Assembly: GCF_021227995.1 (NCBI RefSeq)
Contig: NZ_CP089301.1
Location: forward strand, 3,844,001 to 3,908,000
Origin: Novosphingobium kaempferiae
GTDB lineage: Bacteria > Pseudomonadota > Alphaproteobacteria > Sphingomonadales > Sphingomonadaceae
DNA: 64,000 nt
Reading direction: 5' to 3'
The notes beneath the pieces are model-generated. The model saw nothing but the letters and a program-made list of their open reading frames with translations, searched no databases and was not told where the DNA came from. The translations under genes and the position numbers were made by a program. Positions 16,882 to 25,817 of this stretch are shown piece after piece (position 1 is the stretch's first letter; every line of letters begins with the position of its first letter).

Positions 16882-18213
16882 TCAAAATCGCGCGGTCACG
16901 CCGAACAGGCCGGACACGTTGTTGTAATCGTAATTCGGGAGATTGGCCCGGTTCCAGGTGTGCTGGAAACGCGCGTCGAGGGCGAGGCTGGCGTTCAGCG
17001 GGATGCTGAGGGCCAGCGCGACGTCGAAGCGGTCCTCCTGCCGGCGGGTGTCTCGGTCCACCAGTGTGTCGGGCTCTTCGTAGCGGGTATAGCGGTAGCC
17101 GAAGCTGCCCGAGAGATACCAGGCGAGCGTGCCGACCGGCGGCGCGAAGACATGGCCGAGGCCGATCTGCGCCGCGCCGGACTTGCGCGACTGATAGGCG
17201 CGGTCAGCATCGACGATCTGTCCGTTGACGTTGCCGATCAGGCGGGTTCGGGGCTGGAACTGCCAGGTGCCCTGCACCTGACCCGTCCAGTAATCGCCCG
17301 ACTGGTCGGATGCCGCGCCGCGCAGGGTCGAGTTGCGGTAAGTGCGGTCCTCGTATCGTCCCTCGATCGCGACGCTGGTGGTCAGTCCGGTGCGGAACAG
17401 CAGGTCGGCGCCGCCGCCGACGCTGCCGTAATAGCGGTCGCCGCCCAGCGACAGCAGCGTGCCCAGCACGTAAGGGCGCACGAGGCCGGTCGATGAGGTC
17501 GCCCCGCCAAGATTGAAGCGGGGTCCGAACCGGCCCTGCAGGTACGTCAGGTCGATGTCGGTCTCGTCGCGATACCAGTTCTGCGAGGCGTAGCCGTCGA
17601 GCACCAGTTCGTGCCCGGCCTGCCCTCCGAGGCCGACCGCAGCCTCCAGATTGCCGGAGAGGTTGAACGAGAAGTCGCCGCCGCGCGGGATGGTCAGGTC
17701 GTCGCCGCTCAGGATGATCGGGGAGACATTGCCGAGTTGCGGCTGCACGCTGACGAAGTCGGGGGAGCCGTTGGGGTTGGACTGATACTGCACGCCCGAG
17801 GACAGGAAGCCTGCGAGCCGCAATGTGCTGAGGTTGCCTTCGGCGGTGCGCAGCGCCTGCCGGGCGCGGATGCGCGCATCGGGCGGTGCGTCCGGCGCAT
17901 TGACCGCCGCTTCGAGGTAGGAGCGCGCAAGATCCGCCTGTCCTACACGGAGGTAGAGCAGGCCCAGTTCCAGCTTGATGTTCGCCAGATCGGGATTGAT
18001 CTGGAGCACGCGTTCGAGCGCGGCGATGGCGGCCTTGGTGTCCCCGGCGGCCGCCGCTGCGCGGGCGTACTGGAACGATGTCTCGGCGTCCTCCAGATTG
18101 CGCGAGAGTTGTTCGAGATCGGCTTGCGGAGCCTCCTGCGCGGAAACGGAACTACTAGCGATGATTGCCAGTGGCGCGAAAATAAATTGAGCAGTTACAG
18201 CCCAAAACCGCAT
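16882..18213 (-). CDS. TPR plus outer-membrane beta-barrel protein (Slam-like architecture)
   Basis: A 443-aa protein with a signal peptide ending near SSSVSAQEA (about 25). TPRs lie at about 40-140 (YARAAAAAGDTKAAIAALER, IKLELGLLYLRVGQADLARS). From about 155 to the end it reads as amphipathic beta-strands with paired aromatic and Gly residues (YLSGSFGYRYTRYEE, LDARFQHTWNRANL), ending GLFGVTARF with the terminal Phe typical of BamA-inserted barrels. N-terminal TPR plus C-terminal barrel is the architecture of Slam (surface lipoprotein assembly modulator) proteins, which export a neighbouring cargo. It is the first gene of the operon; the FecR-domain cargo candidate starts 20 bp after its stop. 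The barrel call is firm, the Slam function inferred. Confidence 0.78.
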   Translation of the reverse strand: MRFWAVTAQFIFAPLAIIASSSVSAQEAPQADLEQLSRNLEDAETSFQYARAAAAAGDTKAAIAALERVLQINPDLANIKLELGLLYLRVGQADLARSYLEAAVNAPDAPPDARIRARQALRTAEGNLSTLRLAGFLSSGVQYQSNPNGSPDFVSVQPQLGNVSPIILSGDDLTIPRGGDFSFNLSGNLEAAVGLGGQAGHELVLDGYASQNWYRDETDIDLTYLQGRFGPRFNLGGATSSTGLVRPYVLGTLLSLGGDRYYGSVGGGADLLFRTGLTTSVAIEGRYEDRTYRNSTLRGAASDQSGDYWTGQVQGTWQFQPRTRLIGNVNGQIVDADRAYQSRKSGAAQIGLGHVFAPPVGTLAWYLSGSFGYRYTRYEEPDTLVDRDTRRQEDRFDVALALSIPLNASLALDARFQHTWNRANLPNYDYNNVSGLFGVTARF

Positions 18214-18480
18214 ATCAACCCCGCCATTTGTTGCCCCGATTCTTCTAAATCAACACATATTCTTTATCGATTGGCAAGAAGAGTTGCGAAAATTGTAAAT
18301 TAACGACAATGATATCCTCCTGAAATTTCCTTATAAAAATTTCTCGATGAATTATATTTATATTTCTTTTCAATCAGTTCGCTAATTGGCGTTGCGCTCG
18401 TGGTCGATAGATGCGCATTCGGTTATCGTCATGAGTATAGGTATGGGGCATAAGCGCGGCGGGATTCGAGCGAGGCGCGT
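18214..18480. promoter_or_regulatory. AT-rich divergent promoter region
   Basis: This 267-bp region separates the minus-strand barrel operon from the plus-strand OmpA gene. About 18235-18375 is strikingly AT-rich for this genome (runs such as TATATTTATATT near 18354). It probably holds promoters for both directions and could bind a silencer or nucleoid protein. No exact -35/-10 pair is claimed. Confidence 0.5.
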
Positions 18481-19086
18481 ATGGGCAAGTCGGTGCGGGC
18501 AGTGTTGTTCTGCGTGAGCTGCGTCATCGCGCCGGGTTCCGTCGCCCACGCGCAGGACACCGAGGCGCTTTCCGAGCGGGACGTCGATTGCTTCGTTGCG
18601 GGTTGCGACGAGGATGCTGCGCGTTGCGAAGACGCAGCGGCGTGCCCTCCCGCCGATAACGGGATGCCGAGCATGACTACGCCCCGGCCTTTTGCTCTGC
18701 CCGTGGGTGGCGACAAGGGGGGCACATCCACGAAAGCGGCCCGCCCGCCCGCGCGCAGATCGCTCGACATGAGGATACAGTTCGAACTCGGCTCCTACGA
18801 ACTGACGCCTCGGGCCCGGGCCAATGCGGACCTCATCGCCCGGGCCTTGTCTGCCGACCGCGCCAACCGGGTGTTCACCATCGCAGGCCATACCGACGCG
18901 ATCGGCAACGCAGCCTATAACCGGCAATTGTCGCGCGACCGCGCGCAGGCCGTCACCGATTATCTGATCGGCAAGGGAGTCCCGCCGGGAAAGGTGCGCA
19001 CTGTGGGATACGGCTTCTCGCGGCCGCTCGGCAACCGCGCTGCCACTGATCCCGCGAACCGGCGCGTCGAGATCGTGCGGCAGTAG
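18481..19086 (+). CDS. OmpA-family peptidoglycan-binding protein
   Basis: A 201-aa protein with a signal peptide ending near SVAHAQ (about residue 25). A Cys-rich short segment follows (DCFVAGCDEDAARCEDAAAC, four Cys) and a Pro/Ala linker. The OmpA_C domain spans about 97-201: IQFELGSYELTPRARA, FTIAGHTDAIGNAAYNRQLS, DRAQAVTDYLIGKG, NRRVEIVRQ. The Asp of HTDAIG and the Arg of DRAQAV are the residues that normally hold diaminopimelate. A GAGG site precedes the ATG. It is transcribed divergently from the barrel/FecR/CHAT operon and may anchor that machinery to the cell wall; that link is inferred from position. Confidence 0.85.
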   Translation: MGKSVRAVLFCVSCVIAPGSVAHAQDTEALSERDVDCFVAGCDEDAARCEDAAACPPADNGMPSMTTPRPFALPVGGDKGGTSTKAARPPARRSLDMRIQFELGSYELTPRARANADLIARALSADRANRVFTIAGHTDAIGNAAYNRQLSRDRAQAVTDYLIGKGVPPGKVRTVGYGFSRPLGNRAATDPANRRVEIVRQ

Positions 19087-19114
19087 GAATGGCGGCGGCC
19101 GGGGATGGGCCGCC

Positions 19115-20002
19115 TTAGCGCTGGCGCAGTGCCTCCAGCACGACCGCAAACGCAGCCGATGGATGGCGGCGGCTGGGGTAGTAGAGGTGATAGCCGGGGA
19201 ACGGCGCGCACCAGTCCTCAAGTATGCGGACGAGGCGGCCTGACGCGAGGTGGTCGAGGATCTGGTCTTCGGGAACGAAGGCCAGCCCGAGCCCGTCGAG
19301 CACGGATGCCAGCCGCAGCCCGCCGTGGTTGACGACCACCTGCCCCTCGATGCGCACCCGCATTTCGCGCCCGCCGCGCTCGAACTCCCAGGCATAAAGA
19401 CCGCCGTAGGTGGGCAGGCGGATGTTGATGCAGTTGTGCGCCGTCAGGCCCTGTGGCGTCTCGGGAGCCGGATGGCGGGCGAAGTAGTCCGGCGACCCGA
19501 CCACGGCCATGCGCATGTCCGGGCCGATGCGGACCGCCACCATGTCCTTGGCCACCTGCTCCCCCAACCGGACGCCTGCGTCGAAGCCCTGCGCGACGAT
19601 ATCGGTCAGGCCGTAATCGACGACGATCTCCACATGCAGGTCCGGATGGTCCGGCAGGATGCGGTTCAGCGCGGGTTGCAGGATCGAGATCGCGGGATGC
19701 TCGCCGGCGGTGATCCGCACCGTGCCCGCCGGCTTGTCGCGCAGGGCGGTGAGGGCCACCAGTTCCTGCTCGATATCCTCGAAGCGCGGGGCCAGCGTGC
19801 GGAGCAGGCGCTCGCCCGCCTCGGTCGGCATGACGCTGCGGGTGCTGCGGGTCAGCAGGCGCAGGCCGAGCCGCGCTTCGAGGCCCTTGATGGTCTGGCT
19901 GAGGGCGGACTGCGAAACCCCGAGCTTCGCCGCCGCCCGCGTGAAACTACGCTCCCGCGCGACGGCGACGAACGCGGCCAGATGATCGAAGCTCTCAGTC
20001 AT
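19115..20002 (-). CDS. LysR-family transcriptional regulator
   Basis: A 295-aa protein. The N-terminal winged HTH (about 1-62) has FVAVARERSFTRAAAKLGVS and QSALSQTIKGLEARLGLRLL. A periplasmic-binding-protein-like effector domain follows (GTVRITAGEHPAISILQPAL, LEDWCAPFPGYHLYYPSRRH). It is divergent from an aldo/keto reductase gene with 145 bp between, the standard layout for a LysR regulator and its target. TAATCG half-sites occur in that gap. The inducer is unknown. Confidence 0.92.
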   Translation of the reverse strand: MTESFDHLAAFVAVARERSFTRAAAKLGVSQSALSQTIKGLEARLGLRLLTRSTRSVMPTEAGERLLRTLAPRFEDIEQELVALTALRDKPAGTVRITAGEHPAISILQPALNRILPDHPDLHVEIVVDYGLTDIVAQGFDAGVRLGEQVAKDMVAVRIGPDMRMAVVGSPDYFARHPAPETPQGLTAHNCINIRLPTYGGLYAWEFERGGREMRVRIEGQVVVNHGGLRLASVLDGLGLAFVPEDQILDHLASGRLVRILEDWCAPFPGYHLYYPSRRHPSAAFAVVLEALRQR

Positions 20003-20015
20003 TCATTAGCCAGCC

Positions 20016-20048
20016 TAATCGCGACATCCCGATTATAGGTTCTAATCG
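20016..20048. promoter_or_regulatory. Candidate LysR binding region
   Basis: Three alternating half-sites TAATCG (20016-20021), CGATTA (20030-20035) and TAATCG (20043-20048) form two overlapping inverted repeats within 46 bp of the LysR start. This fits a LysR tetramer site controlling both the regulator and the divergent reductase. Confidence 0.55.
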
Positions 20049-20132
20049 ATGGCGGTGGCGAGGGCTATGTTGGTGCTCCGAGTGAAATGCCGTTCTCGTC
20101 CTCCGACGAAGGTTGGCGGCGACGGCCTGTGA

Positions 20133-21131
<999 letters not shown>

Positions 21132-21512
21132 GCCTTCCGGGCACGAGCCGAATCCCCGCAGGGGACCGGCATTCGCCTGCGGGGCAGCAGCGCCTTTCAA
21201 GGCACAAGCGCAGTGCAGCGGCAGGGCCGCCGCGCTGCGCTTTGGCGATTCGAAGCTCCGGCGAAAACAGCATGAGCGGATCGGGGGGCTGTGTTATCTT
21301 GAGCGCGGAAAACTGCGCCGCGCGCGGATCGACTCAGGTCATGGGAAGTCCGGAAGCGGGCGATATTGCGGCTGCGAACTCGCTTAAGCCCGCGTGTTTG
21401 AAGGCATGACGCGGCAACGTCGATAGGGCGTAGACGGCGGAAACAATCCGTATTACCATATCTGCAATAAGTATTACTGACATGGGTGGTCAAATATTAC
21501 GAGGGCAGGCGT
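21132..21512. other. Intergenic region with phased TATTAC repeats
   Basis: This 381-bp gap has no gene. Near its right end GTATTAC occurs at 21450-21456 and 21471-21477, 21 bp apart (two helical turns), and ATATTAC at 21494-21500, just upstream of the next start. These may be an activator site or part of the promoter for the sterol-desaturase-family gene. Confidence 0.4.
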
Positions 21513-22502
21513 ATGGGCGGAGTTCTTGTTGGTAAGCGGGTGATCGGTGCCGAGGCGCCGGTCACTGTCGGATGGGAAAACATCGGCCGGGTCGAGGGCG
21601 GGCCGGTCAAGCAGTTCATCTTCACCTGGTTCCAGCCGACGGTGCTCTTCGCGCTGATCGCGTTCTGGTACTACGCTCCCAACTCGATCGCCAAGGCGTC
21701 CACCGCGATCGGCATCGGCATCGGTTTCCGCGCACTGCTGCTGGCGATGGAATGGTTCTTTCCCCGCTACGAAAGCTGGCGGCTGACCTGGAAGGAATTC
21801 GCCACCGACCTGTTCTTCGTCGGCCTCGGCTACACGATCCTGCGCATCGTCGACAACTACATCGGCGACGGCGCGATGATCGAGGCGATCCAGCACCAGT
21901 TCGACTGGGACAAGTTCGCGTGGTTCACCGGACTGCCGCTGCTGCTCCAGGCATTCCTGATCTCGTTCATCTTCGATTTCGGCCAGTACTGGATGCATCG
22001 CGGGATGCACAACTGGTATCCGCTGTGGCTGCCCCACTCGGTCCATCACTACATCACCCAGCTGAACATCAACAAGGGCGCGGTCGGCAACCCGGTGGAG
22101 CTGTTCCTGATCGGCCTCGGCATCGGCGGCTTCTTCGACTTCCTGCCGCGCGCGTTCCTGCTGGCCGGCGCGATCGGCATGGCGATCGGCAGCTATCAGC
22201 ACATCAACGTGCGCTTCAACACGCCGCGCTGGTGGCGCTTCCTGTTCCACACGACGGAACATCACAGCCTCCACCACTCGCAGGATTTCGAGGCGAGCCG
22301 CAGCAACTTCACCAACACCTACATCTTCATCGACCGCATGTTCGGCACTTGCGTCGATGGCGAGGCGGAGCTGCTGGGCATGGAAGGCGGCCGCCGCATG
22401 GGCATCCGCGAGCAGATGACTTTCCCCTTCACCGAAGGCTGGAAGACCCTGAAAGAGCGCTTCGGCGGCCTGCGTCCCACCACGGCCATCCCCGCCGAAT
22501 GA
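21513..22502 (+). CDS. Sterol desaturase / fatty-acid hydroxylase superfamily protein
   Basis: A 329-aa multi-pass inner-membrane di-iron enzyme. Hydrophobic helices lie at about 25-60, 90-120, 135-160 and 195-215. Histidine clusters that bind the two irons are present: HRGMHN, then LPHSVHHYI, and TTEHHSLHHSQDF near residue 250. The superfamily uses O2 to hydroxylate or desaturate lipids (sterols, fatty acids, carotenoids); the lipid here is unknown. I use the ATG at 21513, preceded by GAGGGCAGG; an upstream in-frame GTG at 21486 has no better site. A small membrane protein gene follows after 112 bp and may be co-transcribed. Confidence 0.88.
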   Translation: MGGVLVGKRVIGAEAPVTVGWENIGRVEGGPVKQFIFTWFQPTVLFALIAFWYYAPNSIAKASTAIGIGIGFRALLLAMEWFFPRYESWRLTWKEFATDLFFVGLGYTILRIVDNYIGDGAMIEAIQHQFDWDKFAWFTGLPLLLQAFLISFIFDFGQYWMHRGMHNWYPLWLPHSVHHYITQLNINKGAVGNPVELFLIGLGIGGFFDFLPRAFLLAGAIGMAIGSYQHINVRFNTPRWWRFLFHTTEHHSLHHSQDFEASRSNFTNTYIFIDRMFGTCVDGEAELLGMEGGRRMGIREQMTFPFTEGWKTLKERFGGLRPTTAIPAE

Positions 22503-22614
22503 TCGGGGCCGCCGTTCCGCAGCCCTCCACCATTTCCCGCAATGCCGGGCCCCGGCGCCCATGACCTCCCCGACCGCCCGGGGAGCATGGGGAAGCCGTG
22601 CCGAAAGGAAGACC

Positions 22615-23220
22615 ATGAACGCGCGTTTCATCGACTGGATATGGCACATCAGGGGCAGCCTGCCGCTCGCGCCCGGACAATCCCGCGATGACGCCTTCGA
22701 CCGGCTTGCCCCGCTGTTCCACCAGACCGGAACCAGCCATGAGCGCGGCGACGACACGCTGCGCTTCAGCAAGAAGGACCAGGCGGCGCAGGACCGGATG
22801 TCGGTCTTCGACGGGGGGACGCTCAGGATCGAGAACGGCGCGGCCGGATCGGTGCTGCGCTATCACATGACCAGCCGCGCGCTGCTGTTCTGCTTCCTCG
22901 CGCCGCTGCTGTTCCTCGCCTTTGCGCAGCTCAACATCACGCTCGGCAAGATGGAGAAGCCCGCCGCCGAGGAAGCGGCGAAGAAGGACAAGGACGCCGA
23001 CAAGAAGAAGCCCGAAGTGGCGATGAACCCCATCGACAAGTTCCTCGGCGCCCCCGCTCCTGACAAGCCCAAGAAGGACAAGCCCAAGGAGGAGGACAAG
23101 AAGCACTCGCCCACTTCCGCCTACGTCTTTGCGGGTATCTTCGCGACGCTCTACGTGATCGGGCGGATCCTGGAGGACAGGAAGATCAGGTCGCTCATCA
23201 GGCGGAATCTGCTGGGATAG
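22615..23220 (+). CDS. Small Lys-rich two-helix membrane protein of unknown function
   Basis: A 201-aa protein; AAGGAAG before the ATG at 22615 supports this start. An N-terminal soluble part (about 1-80; DWIWHIRGSLPLAPGQSRDD) precedes a membrane helix (about 86-105, LLFCFLAPLLFLAFAQL). A highly charged Lys/Glu/Pro linker follows (about 115-160, repeats of KKDKDADKKKPE type), then a second helix (about 167-182) and a basic tail. I do not recognise a family. It follows the sterol-desaturase-family gene, and its last 23 bp overlap the convergent nucleosidase gene. Confidence 0.7.
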   Translation: MNARFIDWIWHIRGSLPLAPGQSRDDAFDRLAPLFHQTGTSHERGDDTLRFSKKDQAAQDRMSVFDGGTLRIENGAAGSVLRYHMTSRALLFCFLAPLLFLAFAQLNITLGKMEKPAAEEAAKKDKDADKKKPEVAMNPIDKFLGAPAPDKPKKDKPKEEDKKHSPTSAYVFAGIFATLYVIGRILEDRKIRSLIRRNLLG

Positions 23221-23851
23221 CCTGCGCCGGTACTTTGGCGGCCAGAGTCTCGAACAGCCGGTCCACAGCGTCGGCGAGCCGCTCGTCGAGAAGCGCCAGC
23301 AGTTCGGTCCAGCCAGACAGCCCGTCCAGTTCGCCGGGGCCGTCGGACACGCCGCGCAGACCGATCATCGGCACGCCGAACCGCTGGCAGGCGCGCAGCA
23401 CGGCATAGGTCTCCATCTCGACCAGATCGGCGTCGATCTGCGCATAGTCATCCCCGCCGACGATATTGCCGCCGGTCGAGAGCGATGCGCGGGGCACGTC
23501 CGGCAGCGGAGCGCGGATCGGCAGGACCGCGGGGTGATCGGCGAACGGCGTGACACCCTTGGCGAAGCCGAGGCGCGATGCGTCCATGTCCCGCCAGGAT
23601 ACGCTCTCCACCTGATACACCGCGCCCAGCGTGCAGCGCCGCGATCCCGCCGAGCCGAGCGAGACGACGAGGTCCGGCAATTCACCGGTGGCGCGAAGCC
23701 GTTCGAGGCACAGGGTCGTGTTGACCGCCGCCTCGACCGGGCCGACGCCGGTGATGAGCGGCGTCATCCGCGCCTTCAGGTGCAGGCCGTATTCGTGGTC
23801 GGTCGCCATGACGAACAGCACGCGCTTCCCTGCAATTGACGTTGGCTTCAC
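23198..23851 (-). CDS. 5'-methylthioadenosine/S-adenosylhomocysteine nucleosidase-like protein
   Basis: A 217-aa purine-nucleoside phosphorylase superfamily (PNP_UDP) protein. It has VLFVMATDHEYG near the N-terminus, LITGVGPVEAAVNTTLCLER, VSLGSAGS as substrate loop and the signature VEMETYAVLRACQRFGVPMI with GLRGVSDGPGEL, whose Glu and Asp are the catalytic residues of MTA/SAH nucleosidases. Such enzymes release adenine and recycle SAM by-products. The GTG at 23851 is chosen because CAGGAG stands 6 bp upstream and the fold begins there; in-frame codons extend further upstream but are not needed. It is convergent with the membrane-protein gene. Confidence 0.82.
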   Translation of the reverse strand: MKPTSIAGKRVLFVMATDHEYGLHLKARMTPLITGVGPVEAAVNTTLCLERLRATGELPDLVVSLGSAGSRRCTLGAVYQVESVSWRDMDASRLGFAKGVTPFADHPAVLPIRAPLPDVPRASLSTGGNIVGGDDYAQIDADLVEMETYAVLRACQRFGVPMIGLRGVSDGPGELDGLSGWTELLALLDERLADAVDRLFETLAAKVPAQAIPADSA

Positions 23852-23981
23852 GACTGGCTCCTGGATCGGTGTGGCGGCGCGAGCTTTCGCAAACGCGCAA
23901 GACACAGGCAAGACATCTCGGGCGGTCATACGCCACTGATGGCGGCTTGATTTTCCGATCGCCGGAGTGCCAAGTCCGCCC

Positions 23982-24383
23982 ATGCATACCCACACCCGCG
24001 CGCTGATCGCCGCTGCCGCCTTCGCCATCGTCACCCGCAAGAAGGTCGCGGGCCTCTACGACCACGCCGCACAGCGAGACCTTCAGATCGCGGCCGAATT
24101 CCGCGACGGCCAACTACAGGGCCTCGACGGCGATCGCGGAGCGAAGTTCGGCGGGACGCTGCCGGAAATCCGCGATCTGGCAGATGGAACGTCCCTGTCC
24201 ATCGAGGCGGATGGAACCGGCGTGAAGGGCTACGACAGAGGTTCGTCGACGTTCTTTGCGGCGCGGGTCGAAGGCGGTCTGGTGCAGGTCTACGATTACG
24301 CCGAAGCCGCGTGGTTCACCTACGACGTGCAGGATCCCGACGCCGCCAGCGATTACCATCGCGCCTCCGGCACCGTTCTCTAG
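23982..24383 (+). CDS. Conserved-looking hypothetical protein
   Basis: A 133-aa protein. It begins MHTHTRALIAAAAFAIVTRK, a possible weak membrane or signal segment, and continues with KVAGLYDHAAQRDLQIAAEF and a predicted beta-rich body ending YDYAEAAWFTYDVQDPDA. No domain is recognised. An in-frame GTG at 23967 is an alternative start; no strong ribosome-binding site decides. It lies between the nucleosidase (divergent) and a methyltransferase (convergent, 10 bp away). Confidence 0.6.
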   Translation: MHTHTRALIAAAAFAIVTRKKVAGLYDHAAQRDLQIAAEFRDGQLQGLDGDRGAKFGGTLPEIRDLADGTSLSIEADGTGVKGYDRGSSTFFAARVEGGLVQVYDYAEAAWFTYDVQDPDAASDYHRASGTVL

Positions 24384-24393
24384 CTGCCGCGCC

Positions 24394-25173
24394 TCAGCGC
24401 CGGGCGACGCCGATCAGCGCCGTCGAGGGGATGGGCAGCACCGTCCGGTCGCCCGCCATGCGCCGCACCTCGACCACGACTTCGGCCTTCCGCGCGTCGC
24501 TCAGGCTGGTCCAGTCGGGCGACATGCCGAACAGCGTGTCGGGCTCGGCGAGCGCCGCCACGTCGAGCGGATAATCGTGCGTGACGTGCTCGATCTCGGG
24601 CTCGCGGTATCCGGCGGCGATCAACTCGCGGGCGAAGTCCGCAGGCTCGCCGAGCGCCTGCACCGCCTCCGGCATCGTCATCCCTTCGAGTTCGGGAAAC
24701 AGCTTGCGGCGGATCTGCCCGAGCAGCAGGAAGGTCGCGGCGCCCCGGTCCTGCCATGTCGCCACCACGCCATGCCCACCCGGCCGCGTCACCCGCGCCA
24801 TCTCGGCAAGGCCCTTGCGCCAGTCCGGGAACATGATGACGCCGAAGATCGAAAAGACCGCGTCGAACCCGCCGTCGTCGAGGGCCAGCGCCTGCCCGTC
24901 CATGACCCGCGCCTCGACATTGGGCACGCCAGCCGCCGCAATGCGCGCGATCATGCCGGGCGAGAAGTCGGTCGCCAGCACCCGCGCGCCCGTCCGCGCC
25001 GCCAGCAGCGCGAGCGCCCCGGTGCCCGCGGCGACGTCGAGCACCCGGCTGCCGTGCGTCAGCGGCACCCGCGCCAGCGCGGCTTCGGCATAGCGTGCGG
25101 TGAAGGGGTGGGCGGTCTGCTCATAGTGCCGGGCGGCGGTGTCCCAGTGGTCGGGACTCTGGAATTCGGACAT
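24394..25173 (-). CDS. Class I SAM-dependent methyltransferase
   Basis: A 259-aa cytoplasmic enzyme with the Rossmann SAM motif I SRVLDVAAGTGALALLAA (about 42-60), motif II acidic loop VLATDFSPGM, and VEARVMDGQALALDDGGFD with FSIFGVIMFPDW as post-motifs. It is Methyltransf_11/UbiE-like and acts on a small molecule not identifiable here. The start ATG at 25173 has TGGAG 8 bp upstream. It is divergent from an Rrf2-family repressor with an intervening palindrome, so is probably that regulator's target. Confidence 0.88.
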   Translation of the reverse strand: MSEFQSPDHWDTAARHYEQTAHPFTARYAEAALARVPLTHGSRVLDVAAGTGALALLAARTGARVLATDFSPGMIARIAAAGVPNVEARVMDGQALALDDGGFDAVFSIFGVIMFPDWRKGLAEMARVTRPGGHGVVATWQDRGAATFLLLGQIRRKLFPELEGMTMPEAVQALGEPADFARELIAAGYREPEIEHVTHDYPLDVAALAEPDTLFGMSPDWTSLSDARKAEVVVEVRRMAGDRTVLPIPSTALIGVARR

Positions 25174-25193
25174 TTCGAAGGCTCCACGAATCA

Positions 25194-25205
25194 TGTAACA
25201 TTACA
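25194..25205. promoter_or_regulatory. Candidate Rrf2-family operator
   Basis: TGTAA-CA-TTACA, a perfect inverted repeat with a 2-bp centre, lies in the 87-bp gap between the divergent methyltransferase and Rrf2 genes, 21 bp upstream of the methyltransferase start. The location fits repression of both genes. Confidence 0.5.
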
Positions 25206-25260
25206 AGTATCGTGATATCCCTCCCTTGCCAATCCCGGCCAGCGTGCGAAGGAGCGAACG

Positions 25261-25704
25261 GTGCGCAACGACAGTCGCCTATCCCGCATGCTGCATGTGC
25301 TGCTGCACATGGCCCGGCACGATGGTCCGATGACGTCGGAGGCGATCGCGCGCATGCTCGGCACGAACCCGGTGGTCGTGCGTCGGACGATGGCGGGCCT
25401 GCGCGATGCGGGGTACGTGCGGTCGGAGAAGGGCCACGGCGGCGGCTGGGCGATCGCGGCGGATCTGGAACAGGTGTCGCTGCTCGATGTCCACCGCGCG
25501 GTGGGCGGCCCGCGCCTCTTCGCCATCGGCAGCGAGCACGCCAATCCCGACTGCGCGGTGGAGAAGGTCGTGAACGAGGCGCTGGAGGATGCGCTGCGCG
25601 AGGCCGAAGCGCAGCTCATCGCCCGGCTGGGCGCGGTCAGCCTTGCCGAACTCGCCCGCAGCTTCGATGCGCGATGCCGGTCGGCATCATGGCCGGCGGA
25701 CTGA
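25261..25704 (+). CDS. Rrf2-family transcriptional regulator
   Basis: A 147-aa winged-HTH protein with the Rrf2 core LSRMLHVLLHMARHDGPMTS, IARMLGTNPVVVRRTMAGLR, GYVRSEKGHGGGWAIA. The three-Cys Fe-S ligand set of IscR and NsrR is not evident (few Cys: PDCAVEKV and near the C-terminus), so it may sense something other than Fe-S status. The GTG start at 25261 is supported by AAGGAG 6 bp upstream. Divergent from the methyltransferase. Confidence 0.9.
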   Translation: MRNDSRLSRMLHVLLHMARHDGPMTSEAIARMLGTNPVVVRRTMAGLRDAGYVRSEKGHGGGWAIAADLEQVSLLDVHRAVGGPRLFAIGSEHANPDCAVEKVVNEALEDALREAEAQLIARLGAVSLAELARSFDARCRSASWPAD

Positions 25705-25817
25705 TCCGGCCCGGGCGCTCTGCCGGACGAGGGTGCGAACATACGACTGTCACGAATTGATTGTGGTCATTCCATTGTTGCTGGTTCGTCTCCGCTTTTC
25801 GCACTATCGCAACACCG

